From Sinorhizobium terangae (GTDB lineage: Bacteria > Pseudomonadota > Alphaproteobacteria > Rhizobiales > Rhizobiaceae): DNA of 64,000 bases. Positions 26,398-34,853 of the stretch are shown one piece after another; the first letter of the stretch is position 1; every line of letters begins with the position of its first letter. The notes under the pieces were generated by a model, which did not search any database, was not told the origin of the DNA, and saw only the letters and a program-made list of their open reading frames with translations. Position numbers and translations under genes: made by a program. The stretch spans positions 62,001 through 126,000 of the forward strand of contig NZ_WITC01000120.1 of assembly GCF_009601505.1 (NCBI RefSeq), given 5' to 3'.

Positions 26398-27147
26398 ATG
26401 CTGACGACGCAAAGACGGGCGATGATCTCGGCAAGGCTTGCCCGCGATGGGCAAATTGTCGCCAAGACGCTTGCGGACGAACTCGGGCTTTCTGAAGACA
26501 CGATCCGCCGCGACCTCAGGGAAATGGCGGTAGAGGGCCTGCTCAGGCGGGTTCACGGCGGAGCCCTGCCTCTGGCGCCGCCGCTCCCGGATTTCGCCGC
26601 ACGCCAGGCGATCGCCAGCGACATCAAGCGCCGGCTCGGACGACGAGCGGCTGACCTCGTCAGACCCGGGCAAACGGTCTTTCTGGACGGCGGCACGACC
26701 AATGCCGAAATCGCTCGTGCCTTGCCGCGGGATATGCAGGTAACGATCATCACGCACAGCCCGACGATCGCCGCGGAGTTCGAGCATCACGACGCCGAAG
26801 TGATCCTGATCGGCGGCCGGCTCTACAAGCATTCAATGGTGGCCACCGGCGCGACAGCGTTCGTCGCGATCGAACAGATCCGCGTCGATATCTTTTTCCT
26901 TGGGGTTACCGCCATTCATCCGGCGCAGGGGCTTTCGACCGGAGACTACGAGGAGACGGCGATCAAGCGCGCGATCGCCGACCAGGCGGCGGACACCTAC
27001 GTGCTCGCAACTCCTGAGAAGTTCGGCGCAGCCTCTCCTTACCGCATCATGAGCGTCAGCGAACTTGCCGGGCTCATCGTGCACGCGGAGACGCCTGCCG
27101 AAGCCCTGTCGCCCTATCGTGATTGCACGGCTTTGATCGTTGCCTAG
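26398..27147 (+). CDS. DeoR/GlpR family transcriptional regulator
   Basis: A 249-residue DeoR-type repressor. The N-terminal winged helix-turn-helix has GQIVAKTLADELGLSEDTIRRDLREM and the wing LLRRVHGGALPL; the C-terminal DeoR sensor domain carries DGGTTNAEIARALP and the sugar-phosphate isomerase-like fold. The effector is probably a phosphorylated sugar or nucleoside, which fits the divergent DUF4406 gene. CAAGGAGGAATCG precedes the ATG. Confidence 0.92.
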   Translation: MLTTQRRAMISARLARDGQIVAKTLADELGLSEDTIRRDLREMAVEGLLRRVHGGALPLAPPLPDFAARQAIASDIKRRLGRRAADLVRPGQTVFLDGGTTNAEIARALPRDMQVTIITHSPTIAAEFEHHDAEVILIGGRLYKHSMVATGATAFVAIEQIRVDIFFLGVTAIHPAQGLSTGDYEETAIKRAIADQAADTYVLATPEKFGAASPYRIMSVSELAGLIVHAETPAEALSPYRDCTALIVA

Positions 27148-27162
27148 ATCATTGAACTTACG

Positions 27163-27204
27163 CAATTCCGGATGGAAAACCGCTACGCACTTTTCCTGGA
27201 ATTG
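27163..27204. repeat. conserved-loop hairpin repeat, likely bidirectional terminator
   Basis: CAATTCC pairs with GGAATTG and GGAAAA pairs with TTTTCC around the loop CCGCTACGCAC. It lies exactly between the ends of the convergent deoR and asparaginase genes, one base before the asparaginase stop codon. Partial relatives lie at 23480-23508 and 25164-25188. Confidence 0.75.
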
Positions 27205-27205
27205 C

Positions 27206-28213
27206 CTAGGCGGAAAGAGCGTCCGTCACGCGCACGTCGCCCACATGGATGCCGTTCCAGTTGCGCATTGAATGGTTGGCTTGTGCCATCAGCGCCCTTT
27301 GGACCTGAGGATCATCGGCGAAGAACCGCGCAAGCGTCGCGGTCACCATCGCCTCGGCGGCGCGCGTCGTCCCGTCTTCGCATTTGACCGCGATGCCGAT
27401 CCCCTTCTCCGGGATCGCCGCACAGAAGACGCCTTCGGCGCCGGTCTTGGCAAAAATGCGGCCCGGCGCAGTCTTCATCAGCCGCGTGCAGGCACGCTTG
27501 GTACCCGCGACGTAGAAGGGCTCGGCCATGCAGGCCTCGATCAGCCGCCGGGAAGCGCGCGCCCGCTCGGCCGCAAGCCCTGCCCCCGTCGCCATTTTGG
27601 CGAAGCCATGGGCAAGCCCGTTCAAGGGCACGGCATAGGTCGGGATCGAGCAGCCGTCGACCCCGCAATTGTCGCGTGCAAGGATTGCACCCGTCAGGCT
27701 TTCCATGACGCCGCGGATTTCCTGCTGGATCGGATGGTCGTACCCGACATAGCCGCGAACCTCCGTGCCCGAATGACAGCAGGCGCAGACGAAGCCCGCA
27801 TGCTTGCCGGAACAATTGTTGTGCAAGGCGCTCGGCCCCTCGATCGAACGCGCCTGCCCGATCAAGGTCTTCTGGTCGAAGGACCAGTGCGCGCCGCATT
27901 CGAGCGCATCGACATCCCGACCGGCCGCCGCCAGCATTTCAGCCGCAAGCGCGACATGTTCCGGCTCGCCGGAATGCGAAGCACAGGCGAGCGCCAGCGC
28001 CTTGGCGCCGAACCCGTAGGCGTCCGCCGCGCCGCTTTCGACCAGCGGCAAAGCCTGCATGGCCTTGCAGGCCGAACGCGGGAAGATGGCAGCGTCCGTA
28101 TCGCCCAATGAAAACACGGTGTTGCCGTCGCCGTCGACAACGATGACCGTGCCGCGATGGCGGCTTTCGACTAGATTTCCGCGAGTTACTTCGACCAGGA
28201 CGGGATTAGACAT
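27206..28213 (-). CDS. L-asparaginase, rhizobial (class 3, zinc-containing) type
   Basis: A 335-residue asparaginase of the type described from Rhizobium etli, unrelated to the E. coli enzymes. It hydrolyses asparagine to aspartate and ammonia. The two Ser-Lys pairs and zinc ligands of that class are visible: Ser47 and Lys50 in PRSACK, Ser79 in CASHSGE, Cys134 and Lys137 in NNCSGK, and Cys188 in VDGC. It has no signal peptide, so it is cytosolic. The ATG at 28213 fits the conserved N terminus. Confidence 0.9.
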   Translation of the reverse strand: MSNPVLVEVTRGNLVESRHRGTVIVVDGDGNTVFSLGDTDAAIFPRSACKAMQALPLVESGAADAYGFGAKALALACASHSGEPEHVALAAEMLAAAGRDVDALECGAHWSFDQKTLIGQARSIEGPSALHNNCSGKHAGFVCACCHSGTEVRGYVGYDHPIQQEIRGVMESLTGAILARDNCGVDGCSIPTYAVPLNGLAHGFAKMATGAGLAAERARASRRLIEACMAEPFYVAGTKRACTRLMKTAPGRIFAKTGAEGVFCAAIPEKGIGIAVKCEDGTTRAAEAMVTATLARFFADDPQVQRALMAQANHSMRNWNGIHVGDVRVTDALSA

Positions 28214-28284
28214 GCTTGCCCTCAAATTTCCTCTTTCGCCTCTGCATTTAGCAGGAATCCGACCGCTGGGAACCGGGGGGTGTG

Positions 28285-29022
28285 ATGAAATTCATCCGCA
28301 GGCTGCTTGTCGCCTTTATGCTCATCTACCTGCTTCCGGCGCTAGCCTCGGCTGGCTGGTGGTACATGAAGGAGAGGCCGCAGAGCTGGCGGGATGCGGA
28401 CTGGTCGTCCGCCGGCCTTCTCCCCAAAGCGGCTGAAAGCCCCGAGGCCGCAGTTTATATCCTCTCGGCAACGACCGGCGGCATGAAGGGCGCCGTCGCC
28501 AGCCATGCCTGGATCGTCACAAAGGAAGAAGGAGCGCTGGCCTATGCCCGATACGAAAAGGTCGGCTGGGGCAAACCTATCCGTAAGAACGCCTATCAGG
28601 CCGATGGCCGCTGGTATTCGAACGAGCCGCGCATCGTCGCGATGATCAAGGGAGAGCAGGCGCAGCGCCTGATCCCTAAAGTCGAGCAAGCGATTGCCGA
28701 TTACCCCTATTCCTCGCCCGGCACTTACAGGCTGTGGCCGGGACCGAACTCCAACACCTTTGTCGCTCACGTGCTTCGTTCGGTACCCGAGCTTGACGCC
28801 GTACTGCCGCCGAACGCCGTCGGCCGCGACTACCTGCCTGAGGGTAAACTTTTTCAGATCGACGCCGATGGCCGCGACCTGCACGCAACGCTCTACGGGC
28901 TCGCCGGAATCTCCGCCGGCTGGCGAAGCGGGCTGGAACTGCATTTCATGGGATTGGTGGCTGGGTTCGACATCGCACGGCCCGGCATCAAGATACCGGC
29001 GCTCGGGCGCTTCGGGATCTGA
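28285..29022 (+). CDS. DUF3750 domain protein, membrane-anchored
   Basis: A 245-residue protein with an N-terminal hydrophobic anchor (residues 8-25) and a periplasmic DUF3750 domain: HAWIVTK, GKPIRKNAYQADGRWY, YPGNSNTFV-like WPGPNSNTFVAH. The Gly/Asn-rich centre and conserved His hint at a papain-like or peptidase fold, but the function is unknown. A GGGGGG precedes the ATG at 28285; GTG at 28282 is an alternative. Confidence 0.82.
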   Translation: MKFIRRLLVAFMLIYLLPALASAGWWYMKERPQSWRDADWSSAGLLPKAAESPEAAVYILSATTGGMKGAVASHAWIVTKEEGALAYARYEKVGWGKPIRKNAYQADGRWYSNEPRIVAMIKGEQAQRLIPKVEQAIADYPYSSPGTYRLWPGPNSNTFVAHVLRSVPELDAVLPPNAVGRDYLPEGKLFQIDADGRDLHATLYGLAGISAGWRSGLELHFMGLVAGFDIARPGIKIPALGRFGI

Positions 29023-29319
29023 CCCGGGTTCCAGCGCTTCCTGAGAACAAAAAGGAAAAAGGCCGCGTCAGCGACCCTTCCATGAGCATTTGGCCTGTGA
29101 CGGCCCGGGCTTTTCCAGCCCAAGGAAGGCGGGTATCAAGCCGAGGGCTGCCTCGACTCCTTCACCTCTCCCATGCCTGTCACGAGGTCCGAAATCTCAC
29201 TAGACATTGGATCACCTTCCTTTCTGTTCGTTGACGTTACAACAAACGTAAGTCATTCCCGCCCGAATACAAGACCGACCATCGTCGAAGGCATCGATCG
29301 GAGGATTGGACAAGAACTC
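29023..29319. other. 297-base gap without a recognised gene
   Basis: Only a 23-codon minus-strand reading frame (start about 29213, with AAGGAAGGTGATCC upstream) and a weak stem gggcttttccagccc at about 29106 were seen. No repeat of the RIME or BIME type is present. Confidence 0.4.
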
Positions 29320-30339
29320 CTAAGATCTGCCCATGGTCATCACGATCTTGCCGATGTGATCGCCTTCTTCCATCAGGCGATGGCCATCGGCGACCCTTTC
29401 GAAGGGTAGAATCTGATGGATGACCGGCGCCACGGCGCCTCCCTCCAGCAATGGCCAGACCTTTGCCGCAAGTCCGTCGCGGATTGCCTGTTTTTCCGCG
29501 GATGTGCGCGGGCGAAGCGCGGACCCCATGATATGCAGGCGCTTCGTCAGGATCGGCCCGATATTGGCGCCCTCCACGCGCGCGCCACCCAGGAACGCGA
29601 TGATCGACAGACGGCCATCCCTGGCGAGCGAACCGATATTGCGATCGAAGTAGCGCCCGCCGATCATGTCGAGGATGACGTCCACCCCTCGCCCACCTGT
29701 CTCGTTAAGCGCAACGGCCTTGAAGTCTTCCTCGCGATAGTTGATCGCTCGCTTCGCCCCGAGTGCCTCGCAAGCCCTGCACTTCTCGGCGCTACCGGCG
29801 GTCACCAGAACCTCGGCGCCGAAGGCTTTGGCGAGTTGGATTGCGGTGGTGCCGATACCGCTCGATCCGCCATGGACCAGGATCGTTTCACCCGCCTTGA
29901 GCCCTGCCATATCGAAGACGTTGGCCCAAACCGTGAAGAACGTTTCCGGCAGCGCCGCCGCCTTCGTCGCGTCATAGCCGTTTGGCCAGGCGAGAGCCTG
30001 CGTCGCCGGCAGCGCGCAATATTCCGCATAGCCGCCGCCATTGGCGAGCGCGCAGACCTTGTCCCCGATCGAGAAGCCGGTTGTGCCCTCGCCCATAGCA
30101 ACGACCTCGCCGGCCACTTCAAGGCCGAGGATCGGGCTCGCGCCCGGCGGCGGTGGATAGTCGCCCTTGCGCTGCAGCACGTCCGGCCGATTGATGCCGG
30201 CTGCCTCGACACGGATCAGGATATCGCCGGCTTTGACGTCCGGCAGCGGCCCGCGCGCCAAAACCATGTTTTCCGGGCCACCCGGGCCCGGCAGGTCCAC
30301 ATAGGTCATTTCAGTCGGAAGATTCATCTCAGTCGTCAT
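29320..30339 (-). CDS. NAD(P)H:quinone oxidoreductase (PIG3-like)
   Basis: A 339-residue zinc-free medium-chain reductase. The N-terminal part carries the NRPDVLQRKGDYPPPPG signature of the PIG3/quinone oxidoreductase group, and the Rossmann motif is HGGSSGIGTTAIQLAK. The structural zinc cysteines are lacking, as expected. It is a cytosolic NADPH-dependent reductase. The start at 30339 gives a short N-terminal extension; MTYVDLPGPG downstream is the family start. It stands alone. Confidence 0.9.
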   Translation of the reverse strand: MTTEMNLPTEMTYVDLPGPGGPENMVLARGPLPDVKAGDILIRVEAAGINRPDVLQRKGDYPPPPGASPILGLEVAGEVVAMGEGTTGFSIGDKVCALANGGGYAEYCALPATQALAWPNGYDATKAAALPETFFTVWANVFDMAGLKAGETILVHGGSSGIGTTAIQLAKAFGAEVLVTAGSAEKCRACEALGAKRAINYREEDFKAVALNETGGRGVDVILDMIGGRYFDRNIGSLARDGRLSIIAFLGGARVEGANIGPILTKRLHIMGSALRPRTSAEKQAIRDGLAAKVWPLLEGGAVAPVIHQILPFERVADGHRLMEEGDHIGKIVMTMGRS

Positions 30340-30566
30340 GGCGGCATCCTCGCAAGCGGCATCCGTTCCGTTCTACCTATAGCTCGGTTGCAGCTCCGGA
30401 AAGGTCCCGGCGCGAGCTCACCCCAACTTCCGCAAGAAAAGAAAGAACCATTTCCGGCCCCCGACGTTTCCGCGTCAGTGGCTTGGCGGCCGATCCGACC
30501 ATTGTAGGCGTGTGCTGATGGGTGAAACCGTTGGCGCCGTTCCCGTCAAAGCGGAGAGTGCGCCCT

Positions 30567-31364
30567 GTGGACGCCATCTGGAGCATAGGTGCATCCGACA
30601 TCTTCACCGTACACTTTGCGCTCTACATAGTGCTAGGCTTTGTGGCGCAGCTAATTGACGGCGCCCTGGGTCAGGCCTATGGCGTGATCGTTACAACAGC
30701 TTTGCTCGCAACGGGCAGTCCACCGGCCGTCGCCAGCGCCAGTACGCACGCCGCGGAGATTGTGACCACCGGGCTGGCGGGCGGCTCACACATCTGGCAC
30801 CGCAACGTCGATTGGGGGCTTTTCTCACGCCTGGTGCCGGGGGGCGTGGTCGGCGGCTTCGTCGGCGCCTATGTGCTGACACAGGTGCCGGAAGATCCGG
30901 TCAAGCTTCTGATATCGATCTACCTGCTGGCGATGGCCGTGTTGATTGCCCGGCAAATCTACACCGGCGGGCGTGAGCGCGATCACAATATGCCGACCGC
31001 GCCGATCGGGCTTGCCGGAGGTTTTTTTGATGCGGTGGGCGGCGGTGGCTGGGGATCGTTCGTGAATTCCACATTGATCACCCGCGGAGAGAGCGCCCGC
31101 TGCAGCATTGGTTCCGCGAGCCTTGCAGAATTCTTTGTGACGATTGCTGTCAGCACCACCTTCGTGTTGCAGCTCGACCTCGGAGGTTATGTGCTGGTCG
31201 TGCTTGGCCTGATCATGGGCGGCGCCGTAGCTGCGCCCCTGGCTGGCTGGATCAGCAAGACGCTGCCACATGGGGTGCTGGCGGCCATGGTGGGCCTGAC
31301 CGTTGCCTCCCTGGCCGTCTATAACCTGATCTCAGTGAGCTCCGAGCTCTTCGCGGCCCCATAG
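30567..31364 (+). CDS. TauE/SafE family sulfite exporter-like membrane protein
   Basis: A protein of about 265 residues with about eight hydrophobic helices: FVAQLIDGALGQAYGVIVTT, THAAEIVTTGLAGGSHIWHRN and GGFFDAVGGGGWGSFVNSTLI are repeated halves typical of the TauE/SafE family. Members export sulfite, sulfoacetate or other organic acids. The start is uncertain: GTG at 30567 has GGAGAG nearby, while GTG at 30522 is an upstream option. No partner gene is adjacent. Confidence 0.85.
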   Translation: MDAIWSIGASDIFTVHFALYIVLGFVAQLIDGALGQAYGVIVTTALLATGSPPAVASASTHAAEIVTTGLAGGSHIWHRNVDWGLFSRLVPGGVVGGFVGAYVLTQVPEDPVKLLISIYLLAMAVLIARQIYTGGRERDHNMPTAPIGLAGGFFDAVGGGGWGSFVNSTLITRGESARCSIGSASLAEFFVTIAVSTTFVLQLDLGGYVLVVLGLIMGGAVAAPLAGWISKTLPHGVLAAMVGLTVASLAVYNLISVSSELFAAP

Positions 31365-31448
31365 CACGCCGTGCTGTCGGCAGGATTACCGGCCATGAGC
31401 GGGATCTGCTTAAGCTGCTGGCCAGCGCAATCGAAAGGGCGTGTGGAT

Positions 31449-33269
31449 CTACGATTCCGGCTGGACATATCCGTTGCCGTCCAGTTGCTCCAACACAAGA
31501 CCGTCCAGGCTTGCCTTGGCGCGCGCCTTTATCTCGGCGATCCTCTTGCTCACCGTCTGGCTGTCGGAAAGGACGAAGCCTTCCGGCAGCACGAGAACCG
31601 CAATCGAGCAGCGCATCAGCGGAAAGTCCTTCGCGCCACCGTCGCGGCCATACCCGCTGATGCGCCCCGCCACCTGATGTTCCGGCGAATAAAGTTGGCG
31701 AACGTCCGAACGGAAGTCATCGACGAGGCGCATAAGGACGGCGCGGATTTCCCCTTCGTCGAGGCCGCTGACGCCGACGAAGAAATCGTCGCCGCCGACA
31801 TGCCCCAGGAACTTCTCCTCGCCGATGAAGTGGCGTCTGAGCAAAGCGGCAAACAGCGTGATCGCCAGGTCGCCCTTCTGGAAGCCGTAGGTATCGTTGA
31901 AAGGTTTGAAGTCGTCGAAGTCGCAATAGCAGAAATAGCGCGTCACATCGCCGTCGAGGATCGCATCCTGCACATAGTCGCGGATCGCGCGATTGCCCGG
32001 CAGGCCCGTCAGCGGGTTCTGCTCCTGCGCCGTCTTCAACTGTTTTTCGTTGATGATCTTCAGCAGCGACGAAGCGGATAGAATGCCAGCATAACGCATG
32101 TTTTCCGTCAGGATCACACAGTCGCTGCCGTCCATGCCGGCGAAGATTTTCAGCATCTCGTCGGCGGGCGTGTCGAGATCGGCGATCGGCGCGGGGCTCA
32201 CGAAATGCGAGATACGGCGCTGATAAATGCGGTTCTTCAGGAGATCCCGGCCGAAGGGATGATAGATCATTTCCTTGACGTGATACTCGTGCAGGATGCC
32301 GCGCGGTTCGCCGTTGGCGTTCAGCACGGGAAAGAAGGCCTGGCGCGGATTGAGCCGGAACAGATCGAAGACGGATTCGAGTTCATCGCTTTCCCTGACG
32401 GCAGGAAGCTGTTCGATCTGTTTCCTGATCAGGATGCTGTCGAGCGTCGCGGAGGAGCGCCGTGCAGGGCCGCTCAGTTCCAGATGGGGATAAGCCGGCT
32501 GCAGTTCGCTTAAGTGTGTGGTGGGGCGGGCAATGAAATAACCCTGAACCAGGTCGCAGCCGAGATCACGGCACGCGAGGAACTCGGCTTCCGTCTCCAC
32601 GCCCTCCGCAATCACGCGCGTTCCGAGCACATGGGCCGTGTTTACCGTGTGGCGGACGAGGTGGCGCTTGCGCGGGTCCCGCTCGATGCCGGAGATGAAG
32701 TGCCGATCGATCTTGACGTAGTCGACGGGCTGGTCGCACAGCAACTTCAAGCCGTTGAAGCCCGCACCGAAATCATCGATCGCAAGCTTGAAACCGGCAA
32801 GCCGCAATTGCCTGACCAGCGCGGAAAAATCCGGCATTTTGCCACTATCGAAGCGCTCCGAAAGCTCGAAGCAGAGCGAAGACGGGGCAATGTTGGCGCG
32901 CTTGAGGTGGTTGACGAGGCGCTCGACGATATCGTCCTCGCCACCGACCAGCCTCGAATCGAAATTCAGGAAAAGGGTCCGTGCCGAAAAATCGGGGATC
33001 GTCGCGAAAGCAGCGACGGCGCGGCTGTTGATAAGGTGTTCGAGCGGCAGAAGCTGGCCCACCTCCTCCGCCTTGTCCAGCAATTCGAGTGGCGAGGCAA
33101 AGCCAAGACGCTGGAACCCTCGCATCAGCGATTCATAACCGAAGACGGCACCGGTCGTCGCCTCGACGATCGGCTGAAAGGCGTTCTCGATGACGAGCTT
33201 GGCAAGCGTGACAATCTGGTCGTCGCCGAACCGGCGAAGCGAGAGGATTTCGGTGGGGGCGACGGACAT
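31449..33269 (-). CDS. EAL-CBS-GGDEF protein, degenerate GGDEF
   Basis: A 606-residue protein in unusual order: EAL (about 15-260), a pair of CBS-like modules (about 280-420) and GGDEF (about 425-600). The EAL signature is changed to ESL (GYESLMRGF) but keeps the metal-binding Glu; DDFGAGFNGL and AEGVETEAE are retained. The cyclase motif is GGDDF, with Glu replaced by Asp. Phosphodiesterase activity is therefore likelier than cyclase activity. No membrane segment is seen. The CBS pair suggests nucleotide sensing. Confidence 0.9.
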   Translation of the reverse strand: MSVAPTEILSLRRFGDDQIVTLAKLVIENAFQPIVEATTGAVFGYESLMRGFQRLGFASPLELLDKAEEVGQLLPLEHLINSRAVAAFATIPDFSARTLFLNFDSRLVGGEDDIVERLVNHLKRANIAPSSLCFELSERFDSGKMPDFSALVRQLRLAGFKLAIDDFGAGFNGLKLLCDQPVDYVKIDRHFISGIERDPRKRHLVRHTVNTAHVLGTRVIAEGVETEAEFLACRDLGCDLVQGYFIARPTTHLSELQPAYPHLELSGPARRSSATLDSILIRKQIEQLPAVRESDELESVFDLFRLNPRQAFFPVLNANGEPRGILHEYHVKEMIYHPFGRDLLKNRIYQRRISHFVSPAPIADLDTPADEMLKIFAGMDGSDCVILTENMRYAGILSASSLLKIINEKQLKTAQEQNPLTGLPGNRAIRDYVQDAILDGDVTRYFCYCDFDDFKPFNDTYGFQKGDLAITLFAALLRRHFIGEEKFLGHVGGDDFFVGVSGLDEGEIRAVLMRLVDDFRSDVRQLYSPEHQVAGRISGYGRDGGAKDFPLMRCSIAVLVLPEGFVLSDSQTVSKRIAEIKARAKASLDGLVLEQLDGNGYVQPES

Positions 33270-33433
33270 GCCGGCTCCAGGATAAAGACAAACACACGCG
33301 CGCCAGCATCAAAGCCAAGCGTCAACGAAAGCTTTCGCGAGTGTGAAAGTTTGATGAAGGATTGGCAGGCTGAGTAGAGTGTATCGGCATGCGCCCCTTA
33401 TGGTTGCACAACGCCGAAGCGGCGCGATCTTCC

Positions 33434-33982
33434 TCAGCCCTTTGCGAGAACGCCGAAGGCGATCGAGGCGAGCCCCTGCATGACGAGATCGACCGCCAGA
33501 AACAGGCCAAAGATCCAGAGGCTGTTGACCGGCCAACCGGCGGCGATGACGAGGCCAGCGGCGAGCGTGACGAGACCGCCGACGACCATCCAGCCCCATC
33601 CGCCGAACGGCCGGAGCTTGAAGCCGACCCAGACGCGGAAGCAGCCTGCAACGATCAGCGCCAACGCCATCAGGAAGGTCAGCACCGCAGAGGCAAGCAC
33701 CGGATTGATGAAGGCGAAGAGACCCGCCGCCGCGTAGAAGGCCGCGCTCAAGAGCCAATAGAGGAAACTTCCCCAAGTCTTGACCTGAAAGGCGTGACCG
33801 AGATTGAGCAGACCGCCAATCAGCATGATGATGCCCACATAATAGACGGAGGCAACCGTCGCCATGAGCAGATTGCCGAAGGCAATGCCGCCGCACATGA
33901 TCAGGATCACGCCAAGGGCGACGAACCAGACCCATTTTCCGGCGACAGCCTCTCTACCGGCGGGATCGAATGCGTGGGCCAT
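33434..33982 (-). CDS. HdeD family (DUF308) membrane protein
   Basis: A 182-residue inner-membrane protein with six hydrophobic helices in three pairs, with VWFVALGVILIMCGGIAF, LIGGLLNLGHAF and VGGLVTLAAGLVIAAGWP, matching HdeD/DUF308. E. coli HdeD is linked to acid resistance at high cell density. GGAGGTTGAAG precedes the ATG at 33982. It is divergent from betI, sharing a 149-base region that holds a BetI box. Confidence 0.87.
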   Translation of the reverse strand: MAHAFDPAGREAVAGKWVWFVALGVILIMCGGIAFGNLLMATVASVYYVGIIMLIGGLLNLGHAFQVKTWGSFLYWLLSAAFYAAAGLFAFINPVLASAVLTFLMALALIVAGCFRVWVGFKLRPFGGWGWMVVGGLVTLAAGLVIAAGWPVNSLWIFGLFLAVDLVMQGLASIAFGVLAKG

Positions 33983-34079
33983 CTTCAACCTCCAGTCTTA
34001 TCGGCGAGCATGAACGCCACCTTTCGATTGAGCCGGATTTCTCAGCAAAAAGAAAGAGAAAAAGCGACAAAGTTTTTTA

Positions 34080-34099
34080 TTGATTGATGAGTCAATCAA
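34080..34099. promoter_or_regulatory. BetI operator (betI box)
   Basis: ttgattgatgagtcaatcaa: TTGATTG and CAATCAA are perfect inverted 7-mers separated by six bases, 32 bases before the betI ATG. BetI is known to repress bet genes through such A/T-rich palindromes. The hdeD-like gene, divergent across the same region, could be co-regulated. Confidence 0.8.
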
Positions 34100-34131
34100 A
34101 AATAAACTAGAAGCAGTCGAGGGAGTTTCGG

Positions 34132-34743
34132 ATGCCGAAAATCGGGATGGAGCCTGTACGGCGAAAGGCATTGGTGGACGCGGCGCTGCGCGTGATCGGC
34201 GACCAGGGCACGCTCTCGGTCACCATGTCGGATATTGCCAGAACCGCCGGCGTCTCGCCGGCGCTCGCGCACCACTACTTCGGCAGCAAGGACCAATTGT
34301 TGATCGCAACGATCCGCAGTCTCCTGGCGCAACTGCGCGACGACGCGGTCGCTGCGCTTCAGACCGCGAAGACGCCGCGCGAAAAGCTGAGTGCACTGAT
34401 CCGCGTGAGCTTCAGGGCCGAGCAGTTCGCGCCAGAGACGATCGCCGCCTGGCTCGCTTTTTATTCCGAGGCGCAGCGCTCGGAGGACGTTCGCCGTCTC
34501 CTCGTGATCTACGCGCGGCGGCTGCGTTCCAATCTGTTGGCGAGCCTCAAGCTGCTTTGCGCTTTCGGTGACGCGGAACGCATCGCCGAGGGCGCGGCTG
34601 CGATGATCGATGGACTCTATATCCGCCAGAGTCTGCGCTCGGCTCCGATCAGCATCGAAGCTTCGATCGCGCTGACCGAAGACTATGTGAATGCGCATTT
34701 GCGGGCGACGGACGGCGGAAGTCGCCCCTCTCCTGGGGTTTAA
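34132..34743 (+). CDS. betI: TetR family repressor BetI
   Basis: A 203-residue TetR-family regulator. The N-terminal helix-turn-helix (VTMSDIARTAGVSPALAHHYFGSKDQLL) and the middle PETIAAWLAFYSEAQRSEDVRRL segment are BetI-specific. Choline is the inducer in known BetI proteins. It opens the betICBA operon, which converts choline-O-sulfate and choline to glycine betaine for osmoprotection and catabolism. A BIME-like repeat separates it from betC. Confidence 0.96.
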   Translation: MPKIGMEPVRRKALVDAALRVIGDQGTLSVTMSDIARTAGVSPALAHHYFGSKDQLLIATIRSLLAQLRDDAVAALQTAKTPREKLSALIRVSFRAEQFAPETIAAWLAFYSEAQRSEDVRRLLVIYARRLRSNLLASLKLLCAFGDAERIAEGAAAMIDGLYIRQSLRSAPISIEASIALTEDYVNAHLRATDGGSRPSPGV

Positions 34744-34755
34744 TCCGAGGACTAG

Positions 34756-34803
34756 CCTTCTCCCCGCAAGCGGGGAGAAGGTGGCGGCAGCCGGATGAGG
34801 GGC
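34756..34803. repeat. BIME-like palindrome inside the bet operon
   Basis: ccttctccccgcaagcggggagaagg is a 26-base palindrome followed by tggcggcagccggatgaggggc. It lies in the 110 bases between betI and betC. The same module recurs in the betB-betA gap. Confidence 0.85.
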
Positions 34804-34853
34804 GATCGCCCGCACCGCAAAAACTGTAATCGAACAATCGAGGAATCAACGAC

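Noticed and set aside
29144..29213. 23-codon minus-strand frame with a fair ribosome site
   Set aside because: Too short and without any supporting signal; listed only as gap content.
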